From Streptomyces sp. NRRL S-340 (GTDB lineage: Bacteria > Actinomycetota > Actinomycetes > Streptomycetales > Streptomycetaceae), in the NCBI RefSeq assembly GCF_000720185.1, contig NZ_JOIY01000066.1, positions 1-31,271 on the forward strand: a DNA stretch of 31,271 bases. Direction: 5' to 3'. Numbering within the stretch: the first letter of the stretch is position 1; each line of letters begins with the position of its first letter. The notes under the pieces were generated by a model. The model was not told the origin of the DNA. It worked only from the letters and a program-made list of their open reading frames with translations, and ran no database searches. Below, one piece after another: positions 11,670-19,316 of this stretch. The position numbers were made by a program, and so were the translations under genes.

Positions 11670-13189
11670 CAGGCCAGCGCCAGGAGGAGCAGGGGAACCG
11701 CCACCGCCGGGGGCGGGCCGGGGCGGCGGGGGCGTACGGCACGGTGCCGGGAGACCGCCCGGGCCGGGCCGGGAACCCGCGGGGGCTGAGCGGTGTACGA
11801 AGCGGTGGAAGCGTCAGCGCGTCGCCGCGTCGCCGGAGCGACCGGGCCGGCGGAGGGCCGGGGCGCGTGCGGACCGGGGGAGGGCAGCAGCACATGCGTG
11901 GGGTCGTGGGAGGAGACGGGGGCGGCCGGCGCGCCGGTCACCGGGGGTGGCGGGGCCGGTGGCGTCCCGTCGGCGGCGGCGGCGGAGGGGCGGGGCAGGG
12001 GCGGCGGCAGGGGGAAGCTGCCGGTGTCCGAGGCCGCTGCGGGGCCCGTCTGTCCGGGGGCCGGCGGCCGGGCATCCCGCGGGGACCGAGCGGCGGCGGG
12101 GGCCGCGGAACCGGCTCCGGAGCCGGGCGGGGAACCGGGAGCGGGACCGGAAGTCTGGGCGGGCGCGGGTTCGGGGCCGGGTGCCGCGGCCGGGGTGTGC
12201 GCGAGGAGGCCGCCGGTGGCCTCGGAGCGGCCGGTGGGATGCGGGCGTTCGCGGTGGTGAGGCCGTTCGAGGCCGTGCGGGTGGTCGAGGTCGTGCGGGT
12301 GGCCGGGGCCGACCGGGCCGTCGGGGCCGAAACCCGGCGGGAGCGGGCCGAGTTGGTCGAAGATCTCGATCGGCTCGTCGTCGGGGCCGGGCTCGGGGAG
12401 GAGTTCGACGGCCGAGGCCAGTGCCTTGCGCGCCCCCGTGGCCGTGCGGAAGCGGGCCCGCGGGTCGGGCTGCAGCAGCCCGGCCACGACCTGCCACAGC
12501 GGCTCGGGGACACCCTGGGGCGCGCCGGGCGTCCCGTGCTCCACGAAATGCTCCACCAGCGCCCGGGCGTCCGGTCTGGCACCCTGCAGCAGATAGAGGG
12601 CGACCAGGCCGGTGGCGAACAGATCGGCGGGGAAGTCCGGCTCGGCGCCCGTCATCTGCTCGGGGGCCAGGTAACCGGGCGTCCCCACCACCAGGTTCGT
12701 CTCGGTGAGCCGTGGTTCGCCCAGCCGCATGGCGATGCCGAAGTCCGACAGCCGCAGCCGGGGACGCCCGGTACCGGTCGCCTCCAGAAGGATGTTGGCG
12801 GGCTTGATGTCCCGGTGCACGACCTGCTCGGCATGGACCGCGGCGAGCCCCGCCAGCAACTGGTCCAGCAGGATGCAGACGAACCCCGCGGGCAGCGGCC
12901 CGTAGTCCCCGACCAGATGGACCAGCGACCCGCCGGCCACCAGGTCCATGGTGAACAGGACCTTGTCGTCGTCGGCGGCCCAGCTGGCCGGGGCGAGCAC
13001 ATGCGGATGGTCGATGCGCAGCGCCTGTTCCCGTACGAAACGCAGCAGGGCGTGCGCGTCGCTCTGCCGGAGGACCTTTGCTGCCACATACCGGTGGCGG
13101 CGGTGGTCCCAGGCGCGCCAGACCGCGCCCACCCCACCGTGTCCGATCGGATCGGCCAGCTCGTAGCGGCCCGCGAAGACCTCACCCAT
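11633..13189 (-). CDS. Ser/Thr protein kinase, single C-terminal transmembrane helix
   Basis: The 518-residue product carries a Hanks-type kinase domain in about residues 9-270. The glycine loop GHGGVGAV is at 16-23, the ATP-binding lysine is Lys38, the catalytic loop HRDIKPAN has Asp127 and Asn132, DFG is at 149-151, and APEQ follows in the activation segment. Residues of about 280-490 are a Pro/Ala/Gly-rich, partly His-rich linker, and the last 27 residues contain a hydrophobic helix (AVPLLLLALACYAVGLWAL) that would place the kinase in the cytosol with almost no outside sensor. The HTH gene lies 78 bp upstream on the same strand, so the two are probably an operon. Confidence 0.95.
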   Translation of the reverse strand: MGEVFAGRYELADPIGHGGVGAVWRAWDHRRHRYVAAKVLRQSDAHALLRFVREQALRIDHPHVLAPASWAADDDKVLFTMDLVAGGSLVHLVGDYGPLPAGFVCILLDQLLAGLAAVHAEQVVHRDIKPANILLEATGTGRPRLRLSDFGIAMRLGEPRLTETNLVVGTPGYLAPEQMTGAEPDFPADLFATGLVALYLLQGARPDARALVEHFVEHGTPGAPQGVPEPLWQVVAGLLQPDPRARFRTATGARKALASAVELLPEPGPDDEPIEIFDQLGPLPPGFGPDGPVGPGHPHDLDHPHGLERPHHRERPHPTGRSEATGGLLAHTPAAAPGPEPAPAQTSGPAPGSPPGSGAGSAAPAAARSPRDARPPAPGQTGPAAASDTGSFPLPPPLPRPSAAAADGTPPAPPPPVTGAPAAPVSSHDPTHVLLPSPGPHAPRPSAGPVAPATRRRADASTASYTAQPPRVPGPARAVSRHRAVRPRRPGPPPAVAVPLLLLALACYAVGLWALVRL

Positions 13190-13267
13190 GGCTGCGCGTC
13201 GCTCCTCCCCCGGGGGTCACCCCCGTTGCTTCCCCCGCGACGCGCGCCACGACCCCTTCGGGCAGGG

Positions 13268-13816
13268 TCAGTTCTGGTGCGACTGGTAGTGCGCCACGGC
13301 GTCGGAGGTGCGGCCGGCGCCGTAGACCCGGAGGAACTCGGCCAGTTCGGGATGGCTGGGGGCGAGGCTGTCCGCGGCCTCGATGATGTCGCCCGCGGCG
13401 GCGACCGAGCGGAGCAGCGACTGGATCTCGCGGACCACGCGCTTGACGGTCGGCGCCCCCGAACCGCTCGTCGTCTGCGTGGTGTTGCTGAGCACCGAGC
13501 CCCCCTGCGACCTCTTGATCTCGTCCATGCGCTCGGTCGCCTCGGCCGCGCTGACGCTGCCGTCGGCGACCTGGCCCGCCAGATCCTGCAGCAGCTGCAC
13601 CCGCTGGACCACCGCCGGGTTGCCGATCTTCGCCCGCTGGCCGCTCATCAGCTGCGACAGCATCGGTGCGGACAGCCCCAGTACCCCCGCCAGACGCGCC
13701 TGGTTGAGCCCCAGATCGTCTATGAGCTTCCGGAAGAGCGCCCCCAACGGCTCCCCGTACCAGTTCCGCTGCAGTTCCCGCGCTCTCGCGGTGGCTTCCT
13801 GCTGTGCGGCGTCCAT
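13268..13816 (-). CDS. XRE-like helix-turn-helix DNA-binding protein
   Basis: This is a 182-residue cytosolic protein. Residues of about 24-62 (LGALFRKLIDDLGLNQ then LAGVLGLSAPMLSQLMSGQR) form a typical helix-turn-helix of the XRE class, followed by helical segments. Residues 100-182 include a Ser/Thr-rich linker and a helical C-terminal part (VKRVVREIQSLLRSVAAAGD). The ATG at 13816 is preceded on the minus strand by GGGGAGA at good spacing. The kinase gene follows 78 bp downstream, so the regulator is a plausible substrate or partner of that kinase, which is inference. A perfect 18-bp palindrome lies 33-50 bp before its start and may be its own operator. Confidence 0.92.
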   Translation of the reverse strand: MDAAQQEATARARELQRNWYGEPLGALFRKLIDDLGLNQARLAGVLGLSAPMLSQLMSGQRAKIGNPAVVQRVQLLQDLAGQVADGSVSAAEATERMDEIKRSQGGSVLSNTTQTTSGSGAPTVKRVVREIQSLLRSVAAAGDIIEAADSLAPSHPELAEFLRVYGAGRTSDAVAHYQSHQN

Positions 13817-13848
13817 GTGCGTCTCCCCATCGCTTCCCCAAGTACCGC

Positions 13849-13866
13849 GGTTCGCTGTAGCGAACC
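13849..13866. promoter_or_regulatory. 18-bp palindrome, likely operator of the HTH-kinase pair
   Basis: GGTTCGCT-GT-AGCGAACC is a perfect inverted repeat with 8-bp arms, extended imperfectly by CCGC and GCGG flanks. On the minus strand it lies between a possible -10 (TAAGAT, 13876-13881) and the ribosome binding site, where a bound repressor would block transcription. Confidence 0.6.
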
Positions 13867-13915
13867 ACGCGGAGCATCTTACGGAGAGTGGTCGGTGACG
13901 GGGACCCCCATCTTT

Positions 13916-13946
13916 TTGCGAGAACCGGGGGGTGACCCGGTACTCT
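13916..13946 (+). promoter_or_regulatory. probable tRNA-Ala promoter
   Basis: TACTCT (13941-13946) fits TANNNT. TTGCGA (13916-13921) is a weak -35 with a rather long 19-bp spacer. The tRNA begins 53 bp after the -10. Confidence 0.4.
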
Positions 13947-13999
13947 GGTCTGCGGCACCCGGCCGGCGGGCGGTTCCTCCGGGCGGATGCTCCCCTTTC

Positions 14000-14072
14000 G
14001 GGGCCTTAGCTCAGTTGGTAGAGCGCTGTCTTTGCATGGCAGATGTCAGGGGTTCGACTCCCCTAGGCTCCA
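14000..14072 (+). tRNA. tRNA-Ala (anticodon TGC)
   Basis: A 73-nt cloverleaf: acceptor GGGGCCT pairing with AGGCTCC (one G-T), D-stem GCTC/GAGC, anticodon stem CTGTC/GGCAG with loop TTTGCAT (anticodon TGC), and T-stem AGGGG/CCCCT with loop TTCGACT. The discriminator is A, and CCA is not encoded. Confidence 0.97.
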
Positions 14073-14073
14073 C

Positions 14074-14136
14074 GCACACCAAGAAGCTCCCCCTCCATCC
14101 GGGACGTACGGATCGAGGGGGAGCTTCTTCGTGTGC
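14074..14136. terminator. very long bidirectional terminator hairpin
   Basis: AAGAAGCTCCCCCTC (14081-14095) and its exact complement (14115-14129) form a 15-bp stem, extended outward past one C-C mismatch by GCACAC/GTGTGC and inward by ATCCG/CGGAT. The outer A and T runs allow it to work in both directions, ending tRNA-Ala (plus) and the DUF5324 gene (minus). Confidence 0.9.
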
Positions 14137-14166
14137 CACGCGTACGAGGTGTGGAGCCGGGGCGGG

Positions 14167-14874
14167 TCAGCCCTTGTCGTCGTCCGACTGCTCCTCGGCC
14201 TCCTTCGCCTGGACCTCCGGGTCCAGGACGCTCTGACCGCTGCCGTCGACCGAAGTCAGACGGCCGGCCTCCGGGACCTCCGTGGCGGCCGGCGGCTCCA
14301 CCAGCCAGTCCGGGTTGGCCTGCTTGTCCCACCACTTCCACGCCGCGAAGGCACCCCCCGCCAGCACCCCGGCGATCACCAGCACCTTGGCGACACGGCC
14401 GGCCCGCGCCCGCCGGTTCTGCTTGCGGGCCAGCTTCTGGATCTTCTGCGCCGGGACCTGGCCGCGCAGCGCGACCAGGGCGGCGGCGCCGCGCGCGGCG
14501 GCCTCGTCGGCGACCGGCGCCGCCGCGGCCATCGCCTGCTCGATCCGCGGCCTGGAAAACTCGGCGGCCTGCCGTGCGGCCCTGCGGGTCCGCTCGGCCG
14601 CGTCCTGGGCGGCCTGGTCGATCTTCGGCGGCACATAGGTCATGGCCTGCGTGCGGGCCTGTTCGAGCCGGGGCGCGACGTAGGCGCCGTACTGGACGCG
14701 GGCCTGGTCGGCGGCGAGCGACACCTTCGGCGCAAGCCGTACGCGTGCCTCGTGCGCGTAGTGAGCGGCCCTCTCCTTGGCGGTGTCGGCGTAGGGCGCC
14801 ACCACTTCCGCGGCGTGCAGCACGCTGTCCTTCGCCGAGCCGGTCGCGGCGCGCACGCTGTCGATGCGGGTCAC
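14167..14874 (-). CDS. DUF5324 family membrane protein
   Basis: This is a 235-residue protein from GTG 14874, preceded on the minus strand by a strong AGGAGGAGG. Residues 1-140 are a long Ala/Arg/Gln/Glu-rich amphipathic helical region with repeated APxxxxAxxxA-type spacing (VAPYADTAKER, LAPKVSLAADQ, VAPRLEQARTQ, VPPKIDQAAQD), apolipoprotein-like in character. A basic stretch (RKQNRRARAGR) precedes one transmembrane helix at about 161-182. The outer or distal tail is acidic and ends in QSDDDKG. This matches the streptomycete DUF5324 family that lies beside ppiA. Function is unknown. A helical membrane-associated or cell-envelope role is only a guess. Confidence 0.9.
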   Translation of the reverse strand: MTRIDSVRAATGSAKDSVLHAAEVVAPYADTAKERAAHYAHEARVRLAPKVSLAADQARVQYGAYVAPRLEQARTQAMTYVPPKIDQAAQDAAERTRRAARQAAEFSRPRIEQAMAAAAPVADEAAARGAAALVALRGQVPAQKIQKLARKQNRRARAGRVAKVLVIAGVLAGGAFAAWKWWDKQANPDWLVEPPAATEVPEAGRLTSVDGSGQSVLDPEVQAKEAEEQSDDDKG

Positions 14875-15284
14875 GGGTTCCTCCTCCTCGGTGGCGTACG
14901 GTAATTCGACTTTCCACCCTTTTACGGATCATGCCTGCCAACGGGCCCCGAGGCATGTGACGACGCGCATCCGGGTCATGCGCGCCGCCTCGCACCCGGG
15001 GCCGCTCCTCCGGCCGAGCGAGACCGGGAGACGAACAAGTACACGTATTGCCTGCAACGGTGGATGAAGGAACGCAGGGGCGTGCAGGAGTGGATACAGG
15101 GACAAAAGAAGCTTCTCGACGACAATGCCACGGATCGCCGCCCCGCGCTCCCGTCCCGGGACGACTCACCCCGTTTTCCGCAACCCATTCCCGCCGATCA
15201 CCGCCCGGAAGCGGGCGCCGCACGACGCACGCGGCAGGTCGTGCGAGGATCGGGGAGTCACATGAGGACAACGGAAGGCAGATC
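14875..15284. other. divergent intergenic region between the DUF5324 gene and ppiA
   Basis: These 410 bp hold the control regions of both genes. Short open frames (for example 15064-15312) run into ppiA in another frame and have no protein-like features. I could not identify a convincing promoter hexamer pair or an RNA gene. Confidence 0.5.
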
Positions 15285-15818
15285 GTGGCTGAGCAGCTCT
15301 ACGCCACCCTGAAGACCAACCACGGCGACATCCAGGTGCGGCTCCTGCCGGACCACGCCCCGAAGACGGTCCGCAACTTCGTCGAACTCGCCACCGGCGA
15401 GCGCGAGTGGACGAACCCCGCCACCGGCCAGAAGACCACGGACAAGCTCTACGACGGCACGGTCTTCCACCGCGTGATCAGCGGCTTCATGATCCAGGGC
15501 GGCGACCCGCTGGGCAACGGCACCGGTGGCCCCGGCTACCAGTTCGAGGACGAGTTCCACCCGGACCTCTCCTTCAACAAGCCCTACCTGCTCGCGATGG
15601 CCAACGCCGGCCCGGGCACCAACGGCTCGCAGTTCTTCATCACCGTCGCCCCGACGGCGTGGCTGACCCGCAAGCACACCATCTTCGGCGAGGTCACGGA
15701 CGCGGCCAGCCAGAAGGTCGTGGACGCCATCGCGGGCACGAAGACCAACCCGCGCAACGACCGTCCCGTCGACGACGTCGTCATCGAGTCGGTCGTCGTC
15801 GAGACCCGGCAGGGCTGA
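15285..15818 (+). CDS. ppiA: peptidyl-prolyl cis-trans isomerase (cyclophilin A type)
   Basis: Cyclophilins speed proline cis-trans isomerisation during protein folding. The 177-residue product is a single cyclophilin domain without signal peptide, so it is cytosolic. The active-site signature FHRVISGFMIQGGD is at about 61-74 (Arg63, Gln71), NGSQFFIT is at 113-120, and Trp126 is at the cyclosporin-contact position, so the protein may be cyclosporin sensitive. The GTG at 15285 is chosen because GGAAGG (15273-15278) lies 6 bases upstream and the product begins MAEQLYATLKTNHG, a typical start. The same frame is open further upstream to 15048, but that part is not cyclophilin-like. Confidence 0.96.
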   Translation: MAEQLYATLKTNHGDIQVRLLPDHAPKTVRNFVELATGEREWTNPATGQKTTDKLYDGTVFHRVISGFMIQGGDPLGNGTGGPGYQFEDEFHPDLSFNKPYLLAMANAGPGTNGSQFFITVAPTAWLTRKHTIFGEVTDAASQKVVDAIAGTKTNPRNDRPVDDVVIESVVVETRQG

Positions 15819-15873
15819 GCCGAGGGCCACGCCCGTCAGCCGCCCCTGGGCCCACCGCACCCGGGGAACCAAA

Positions 15874-15905
15874 CGCCCCGCTCGTCCGTAGGGATGAGCG
15901 GGGCG
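15874..15905. terminator. hairpin after ppiA
   Basis: CGCCCCGCTC and GAGCGGGGCG form a perfect 10-bp stem enclosing a 12-base loop. No T-run follows, which is common for streptomycete terminators. Confidence 0.65.
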
Positions 15906-15978
15906 GTGTGCTGCCCGCGGTGAGCCCGGCCGGGCCCGCCCCGGCGCACACCGTCCACGACGAACGTGAGGGGACCCG

Positions 15979-16875
15979 ATGGACCAGGCACCAGGCAGCC
16001 CGCGGATCGGGCAGGACGGCCCGGGTGCGCCCACCTGCTACCGGCACCCGGACCGGGAGACCGGCATCCGCTGCACACGCTGCGAGCGGCCGATCTGCCC
16101 CGAGTGCATGGTCAGCGCCTCCGTCGGTTTCCAGTGCCCCGACTGCGTCCGCGACGGCTCGGGCACGGGACACACGCCCGCCGCGTCCCGGCCGCGCACG
16201 GTGGCCGGCGGCACGGTGACCGCGGACCCGCGGCTGGTCACGAAGATCCTCATCGGGCTCAACGTGGCCTTCTTCCTGGTCCAGCTGGCCGTCGGGAACC
16301 CTTTCACCGACCGGTTCGAAATGGTGGGCCAGGCGTATATTCCGTCGCTCGGTTCGGTCGGGGGCGTCGCACAGGGTGAGTGGTACCGGCTGCTGACCGC
16401 GATGTTCCTGCACGGCGGGTACATCCACATCGCGTTCAACATGCTCAGCCTGTGGTGGATCGGCGGCCCGCTGGAAGCCGCCCTCGGCCGCGCCCGCTAC
16501 CTGGCGCTCTACCTCGCCGCCGGACTGGCGGGCAGCGCCCTCAGCTACCTGGTCGCCGCCCCGAACCAGCCGTCCGTCGGCGCCTCCGGCGCGATCTTCG
16601 GCCTCTTCGGCGCCATGGCCGTGCTGATGCGCCGGCTGCGCTACGACATGCGGCCCGTGATCGCCCTCCTGGTCATCAACCTGGTCATCACCTTCGGCTG
16701 GGGCGGCATCGCCTGGCAGGCGCACATCGGTGGCCTGGTCGCCGGTGTGGTGACCGGGTACGCGATGGTGCACGCACCGCGCGAGCGGCGGAACCTGGTG
16801 CAGTACGGGACCTGCGCGCTCGTCCTCGTGGCGGTCGTCGTGATGACGGTCGTCAGAACCGCGCAGCTCACCTGA
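15979..16875 (+). CDS. rhomboid family intramembrane serine protease with N-terminal zinc finger
   Basis: Rhomboids cut membrane proteins inside the bilayer. The 298-residue product starts with a cysteine/histidine cluster (C20, H23, C32, C35, C40, C43, C53, C56) resembling a B-box zinc finger. About six transmembrane helices follow from residue 88. The catalytic serine is Ser203 in GASGAIFG and the histidine is His249 in AHIGGL. HGGYIHIAFNM near residue 149 is the typical HxxxxHxxxN segment. The ATG at 15979 follows GAGGGG (15968-15973). It has its own upstream region after the ppiA hairpin. The cytosolic zinc finger probably recruits a partner or substrate, which cannot be named. Confidence 0.95.
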   Translation: MDQAPGSPRIGQDGPGAPTCYRHPDRETGIRCTRCERPICPECMVSASVGFQCPDCVRDGSGTGHTPAASRPRTVAGGTVTADPRLVTKILIGLNVAFFLVQLAVGNPFTDRFEMVGQAYIPSLGSVGGVAQGEWYRLLTAMFLHGGYIHIAFNMLSLWWIGGPLEAALGRARYLALYLAAGLAGSALSYLVAAPNQPSVGASGAIFGLFGAMAVLMRRLRYDMRPVIALLVINLVITFGWGGIAWQAHIGGLVAGVVTGYAMVHAPRERRNLVQYGTCALVLVAVVVMTVVRTAQLT

Positions 16876-16929
16876 CCCCAGAGCGGGCCACGCCCGCCGA
16901 CACGGGACGGGAGTCGCTCTTCCGTACGG

Positions 16930-16938
16930 TTGTCCACA
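16930..16938 (+). promoter_or_regulatory. DnaA box TTGTCCACA
   Basis: An exact match to the TTGTCCACA box preferred by Streptomyces DnaA. Confidence 0.75.
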
Positions 16939-17078
16939 GCGGGTGGCGAATCCTGTGCACAGTGTGCGGGAACAGCTGTGCCCCCTGCCACTCGCCTGCG
17001 TCTGTGCAGGTCAGCCAGGGGGTGGTGCGGTCCGCGGAGGGCGGTGCGACAGTCCTACCGGGGTCAACGGGGGAGGGG

Positions 17079-17087
17079 TTATCCACA
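17079..17087 (+). promoter_or_regulatory. DnaA box TTATCCACA
   Basis: An exact match to the classical bacterial DnaA box TTATCCACA. Confidence 0.75.
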
Positions 17088-17132
17088 GATCGTCGGGTTT
17101 TCCCCAGGCTTTGTGTGGAAATTTTTCCAGGC

Positions 17133-17141
17133 TGTGGATAA
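17133..17141 (-). promoter_or_regulatory. DnaA box TTATCCACA (reverse)
   Basis: TGTGGATAA on the plus strand is the reverse complement of the classical DnaA box. With the box at 17079 it forms a head-to-head pair, with a degenerate box (TGTGGAAAT at 17114-17122) between them. Confidence 0.75.
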
Positions 17142-17225
17142 CTCAGCGGATACCCGTGGGCAGAACTGGGTTCACCGCGGGGACCATCACTGGTTCCACC
17201 CCCGCGGCGGCCCTTTCCGACCCTG

Positions 17226-17480
17226 CTACTTCCACTGCGTGGAGACGCCGAATCCGGCCGCGATGAAGCCGAACCCGACGACGATGTTCCAGTTGTCCAG
17301 CGCGTCGATGGGCAGCGAGCCGTTCGTCACGTAGAAGACGACGATCCAGGCCAGGCCGATGACGAACATGGCCAGCATCACCGGTGCCACCCAACCGCGG
17401 CTCTCCAGTTTGATGACCGTGCCCTGCTTGGCGGGCGGCGGCGTGTAGTCGGCCTTCTTGCGGATACGTGACTTCGGCAC
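17226..17480 (-). CDS. crgA: cell division protein CrgA
   Basis: CrgA is a small membrane protein that coordinates septation and, in Streptomyces, holds back FtsZ-ring formation in aerial hyphae. The 84-residue product begins [16 protein letters not shown], a basic and proline-rich cytosolic part. Two transmembrane helices follow, at about 31-51 and 64-79, and it ends STQWK. GTG 17480 is chosen because AGGAGAG lies just in front on the minus strand and the length equals the known family size. The open frame continues to 17549 without family-like sequence. It is convergent with the rhomboid gene and divergent from the DUF881 gene. Confidence 0.96.
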   Translation of the reverse strand: MPKSRIRKKADYTPPPAKQGTVIKLESRGWVAPVMLAMFVIGLAWIVVFYVTNGSLPIDALDNWNIVVGFGFIAAGFGVSTQWK

Positions 17481-17632
17481 GAGGGTCTCTCCTGTCGATG
17501 CGCTGCGTGGCCGCGCAGGGAACTGGACTGGCTCCGGGGCAGCGTACAAGGGGACTGCGAGGGGAGAACGAATGCTCCCCCGGGCGTCCGTTAGCGTAGT
17601 GCTTCCGCGGTGCCGAAGGAGATAAGGGTACG

Positions 17633-18412
17633 TTGAGCAATTCCGCCGACTCCCCGGGGACGGGTGCCGACCCGGGCCGCGCCCGCCGTCTCCCGCCGGC
17701 GCGGATCCTCACCGTGGCCGTGTTCGCCCTCGCCGGTCTGCTCTTCATCACCAGTTTCAACACGGCCAAGGGCACCAACATCCGCACGGACACCTCGCTG
17801 CTCAAGCTCTCCGACCTCGTCCACGAACGCAGCCGGAAGAACAAGGACCTGGACGACTCGAACGCGGCCCTGCGCGGCGACGTCGAGTCCCTCGCCCGGA
17901 GCGACGGCGGCGGCACCCGGGCCCAGGACGAGAAGCTGTCCGGCCTGGAGGCCGGCGCCGGCACCCGGCCCCTCAAGGGCAAGGCCGTCACCGTCACCCT
18001 CAACGACGCTCCGCCGAACGCCACCGCGAAACTCCCCGGCTACCCCGAGCCGCAGCCCGACTACCTGGTCATCCACCAGCAGGACCTCCAGGCCGTGGTC
18101 AACGCGCTGTGGAACGGCGGGGCCAAGGGCATCAAGGTCATGGACCAGCGGCTGATCTCCACCAGCGCCGTGCGCTGCGTGGGCAACACCCTGATCCTCC
18201 AGGGCCGCGTCTACTCGCCGCCGTACAAGATCACGGCGGTCGGGGACCCGGGCAGGCTGCAGAAGGCCCTCGCCGACTCCCCGGCGATCCAGAACTACAT
18301 GGTCTACGTGAACGTCTACGGCCTCGGCTGGAAGGTCACCGAGGACGGCACGACCACCCTGCCCGGCTACAACGGCGCCGTGGACCTGCACTACGCCGAG
18401 CCGGTGGCGTAG
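17633..18412 (+). CDS. DUF881 family membrane-anchored protein
   Basis: The 259-residue product has a short Pro/Arg-rich cytosolic N terminus, one transmembrane helix at about 24-43, a charged region likely to form a coiled coil at about 55-95 ([24 protein letters not shown]), then the DUF881 domain to the end ([58 protein letters not shown]). The family is conserved beside crgA in actinobacteria and is thought to relate to division, but the activity is unknown. The start is an unusual TTG at 17633, supported by AAGGAGA (17616-17622) and AAGGG (17624-17628). No better ATG or GTG is near. Confidence 0.93.
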   Translation: MSNSADSPGTGADPGRARRLPPARILTVAVFALAGLLFITSFNTAKGTNIRTDTSLLKLSDLVHERSRKNKDLDDSNAALRGDVESLARSDGGGTRAQDEKLSGLEAGAGTRPLKGKAVTVTLNDAPPNATAKLPGYPEPQPDYLVIHQQDLQAVVNALWNGGAKGIKVMDQRLISTSAVRCVGNTLILQGRVYSPPYKITAVGDPGRLQKALADSPAIQNYMVYVNVYGLGWKVTEDGTTTLPGYNGAVDLHYAEPVA

Positions 18413-18519
18413 CCGTCCGGTGTGATCCGCTCCAGAAGGCCCCGAACCGAGGGCATCGCGCCGTTAGTCTGGTGCGGTACGGCGTGAATCCGGTGCCGTG
18501 GGGAGACGGAAGGGACGGC

Positions 18520-18681
18520 ATGTACGGCTGGATCTGGCGGCATCTGCCGGGCAACGCGTGGCTGAAGGCGCTGATCTCACTGGTGCTGGTCCTGGCCGTG
18601 GTCTACGTCCTGTTCCAGTACGTCTTCCCGTGGGCCGAGCCGCTGCTTCCCTTCAACGATGTGACGGTGGACAACCAGTGA
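18520..18681 (+). CDS. small single-pass membrane protein
   Basis: This 53-residue protein (MYGWIWRHLPGNAWLKALISL...) is dominated by one transmembrane helix at about 15-37 and ends in a short Pro-rich, acidic tail. The ATG at 18520 follows GGAAGGGA. Its TGA overlaps the GTG of the next gene (GTGA at 18678-18681), so it is translationally coupled to the glutamine amidotransferase gene. It lies 107 bp after the DUF881 gene. Similar tiny membrane proteins sit at this place in other streptomycetes. I know of no function. Confidence 0.88.
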   Translation: MYGWIWRHLPGNAWLKALISLVLVLAVVYVLFQYVFPWAEPLLPFNDVTVDNQ

Positions 18682-19316
18682 GTGCGCGGATTCTCGTCGT
18701 CGACAACTACGACAGCTTCGTCTTCAACCTGGTCCAGTACCTCTACCAGCTGGGCGCCGAGTGCGAGGTGCTGCGCAACGACGAGGTGTCGACGGCGCAC
18801 GCCCAGGACCGTTTCGACGGCGTGCTGCTCTCGCCCGGCCCCGGTACGCCCGAGCAGGCCGGGGTGTGCGTGGAGATGGTCCGGCACTGCGCCGCCACCG
18901 GTGTCCCCGTCTTCGGCGTGTGCCTTGGCATGCAGTCCATGCAGGTGGCGTACGGCGGGGTGGTGGACCGGGCGCCCGAGCTGCTGCACGGCAAGACCTC
19001 GCCGGTCGAGCACACCGGCAAGGGCGTCTTCGCCGGGCTGCCCTCCCCCTTCACCGCGACCCGCTACCACTCGCTGGCCGCCGAGCCCGCGACCGTCCCG
19101 GCCGAGCTGGAGGTCACCGCCCGTACGCCCGACGGCATCATCATGGGCCTGCGCCACCGGGAACTGGCGGTGGAGGGCGTGCAGTTCCACCCCGAGTCGG
19201 TGCTGACCGAGCACGGGCACCGGATGCTGGCCAACTGGCTGGTGGAGTGCGGCGACACGGGTGCCGTGGCGAGGTCGGCGGGGCTCGCCCCGGTGGTGGG
19301 CAGGGCCACGGCGTGA
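18678..19316 (+). CDS. pabA: class I glutamine amidotransferase (aminodeoxychorismate/anthranilate synthase component II)
   Basis: The 212-residue product releases ammonia from glutamine for a chorismate-amination partner, in folate (PabA) or tryptophan (TrpG) synthesis. The catalytic triad is visible: Cys82 in FGVCLGMQ, with His171 and Glu173 in FHPES. The oxyanion-region motif SPGPGTP is near residue 55. The substrate partner (PabB or TrpE) is not in the window, so the two roles cannot be told apart. The mycobacterial counterpart next to pknB is called trpG. The GTG start overlaps the previous stop, and its own TGA (19314-19316) overlaps the GTG of srtE1, so it is embedded in a coupled four-gene run. 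Confidence 0.93.
   Translation: MSARILVVDNYDSFVFNLVQYLYQLGAECEVLRNDEVSTAHAQDRFDGVLLSPGPGTPEQAGVCVEMVRHCAATGVPVFGVCLGMQSMQVAYGGVVDRAPELLHGKTSPVEHTGKGVFAGLPSPFTATRYHSLAAEPATVPAELEVTARTPDGIIMGLRHRELAVEGVQFHPESVLTEHGHRMLANWLVECGDTGAVARSAGLAPVVGRATA

Larger units (their letters stand above)
16876..17225. other. noncoding stretch with a DnaA-box cluster
   Basis: These 350 bp between the convergent rhomboid and crgA genes contain no credible gene. They carry three perfect DnaA boxes (16930, 17079 and 17133), degenerate relatives, and an unusually AT-rich segment (17098-17145) for this genome. A dedicated terminator was not identified. Confidence 0.7.

Noticed and set aside
10775..14236. A 1,153-codon plus-strand frame
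   Set aside because: It crosses the kinase and HTH genes and the tRNA-Ala gene, and its translation is Gly/Arg-rich without motifs. It is a composition artefact.
15064..15312. Possible 82-residue protein before ppiA
   Set aside because: It overlaps the start of ppiA in another frame and has no recognisable features. The upstream region is better read as a promoter region.
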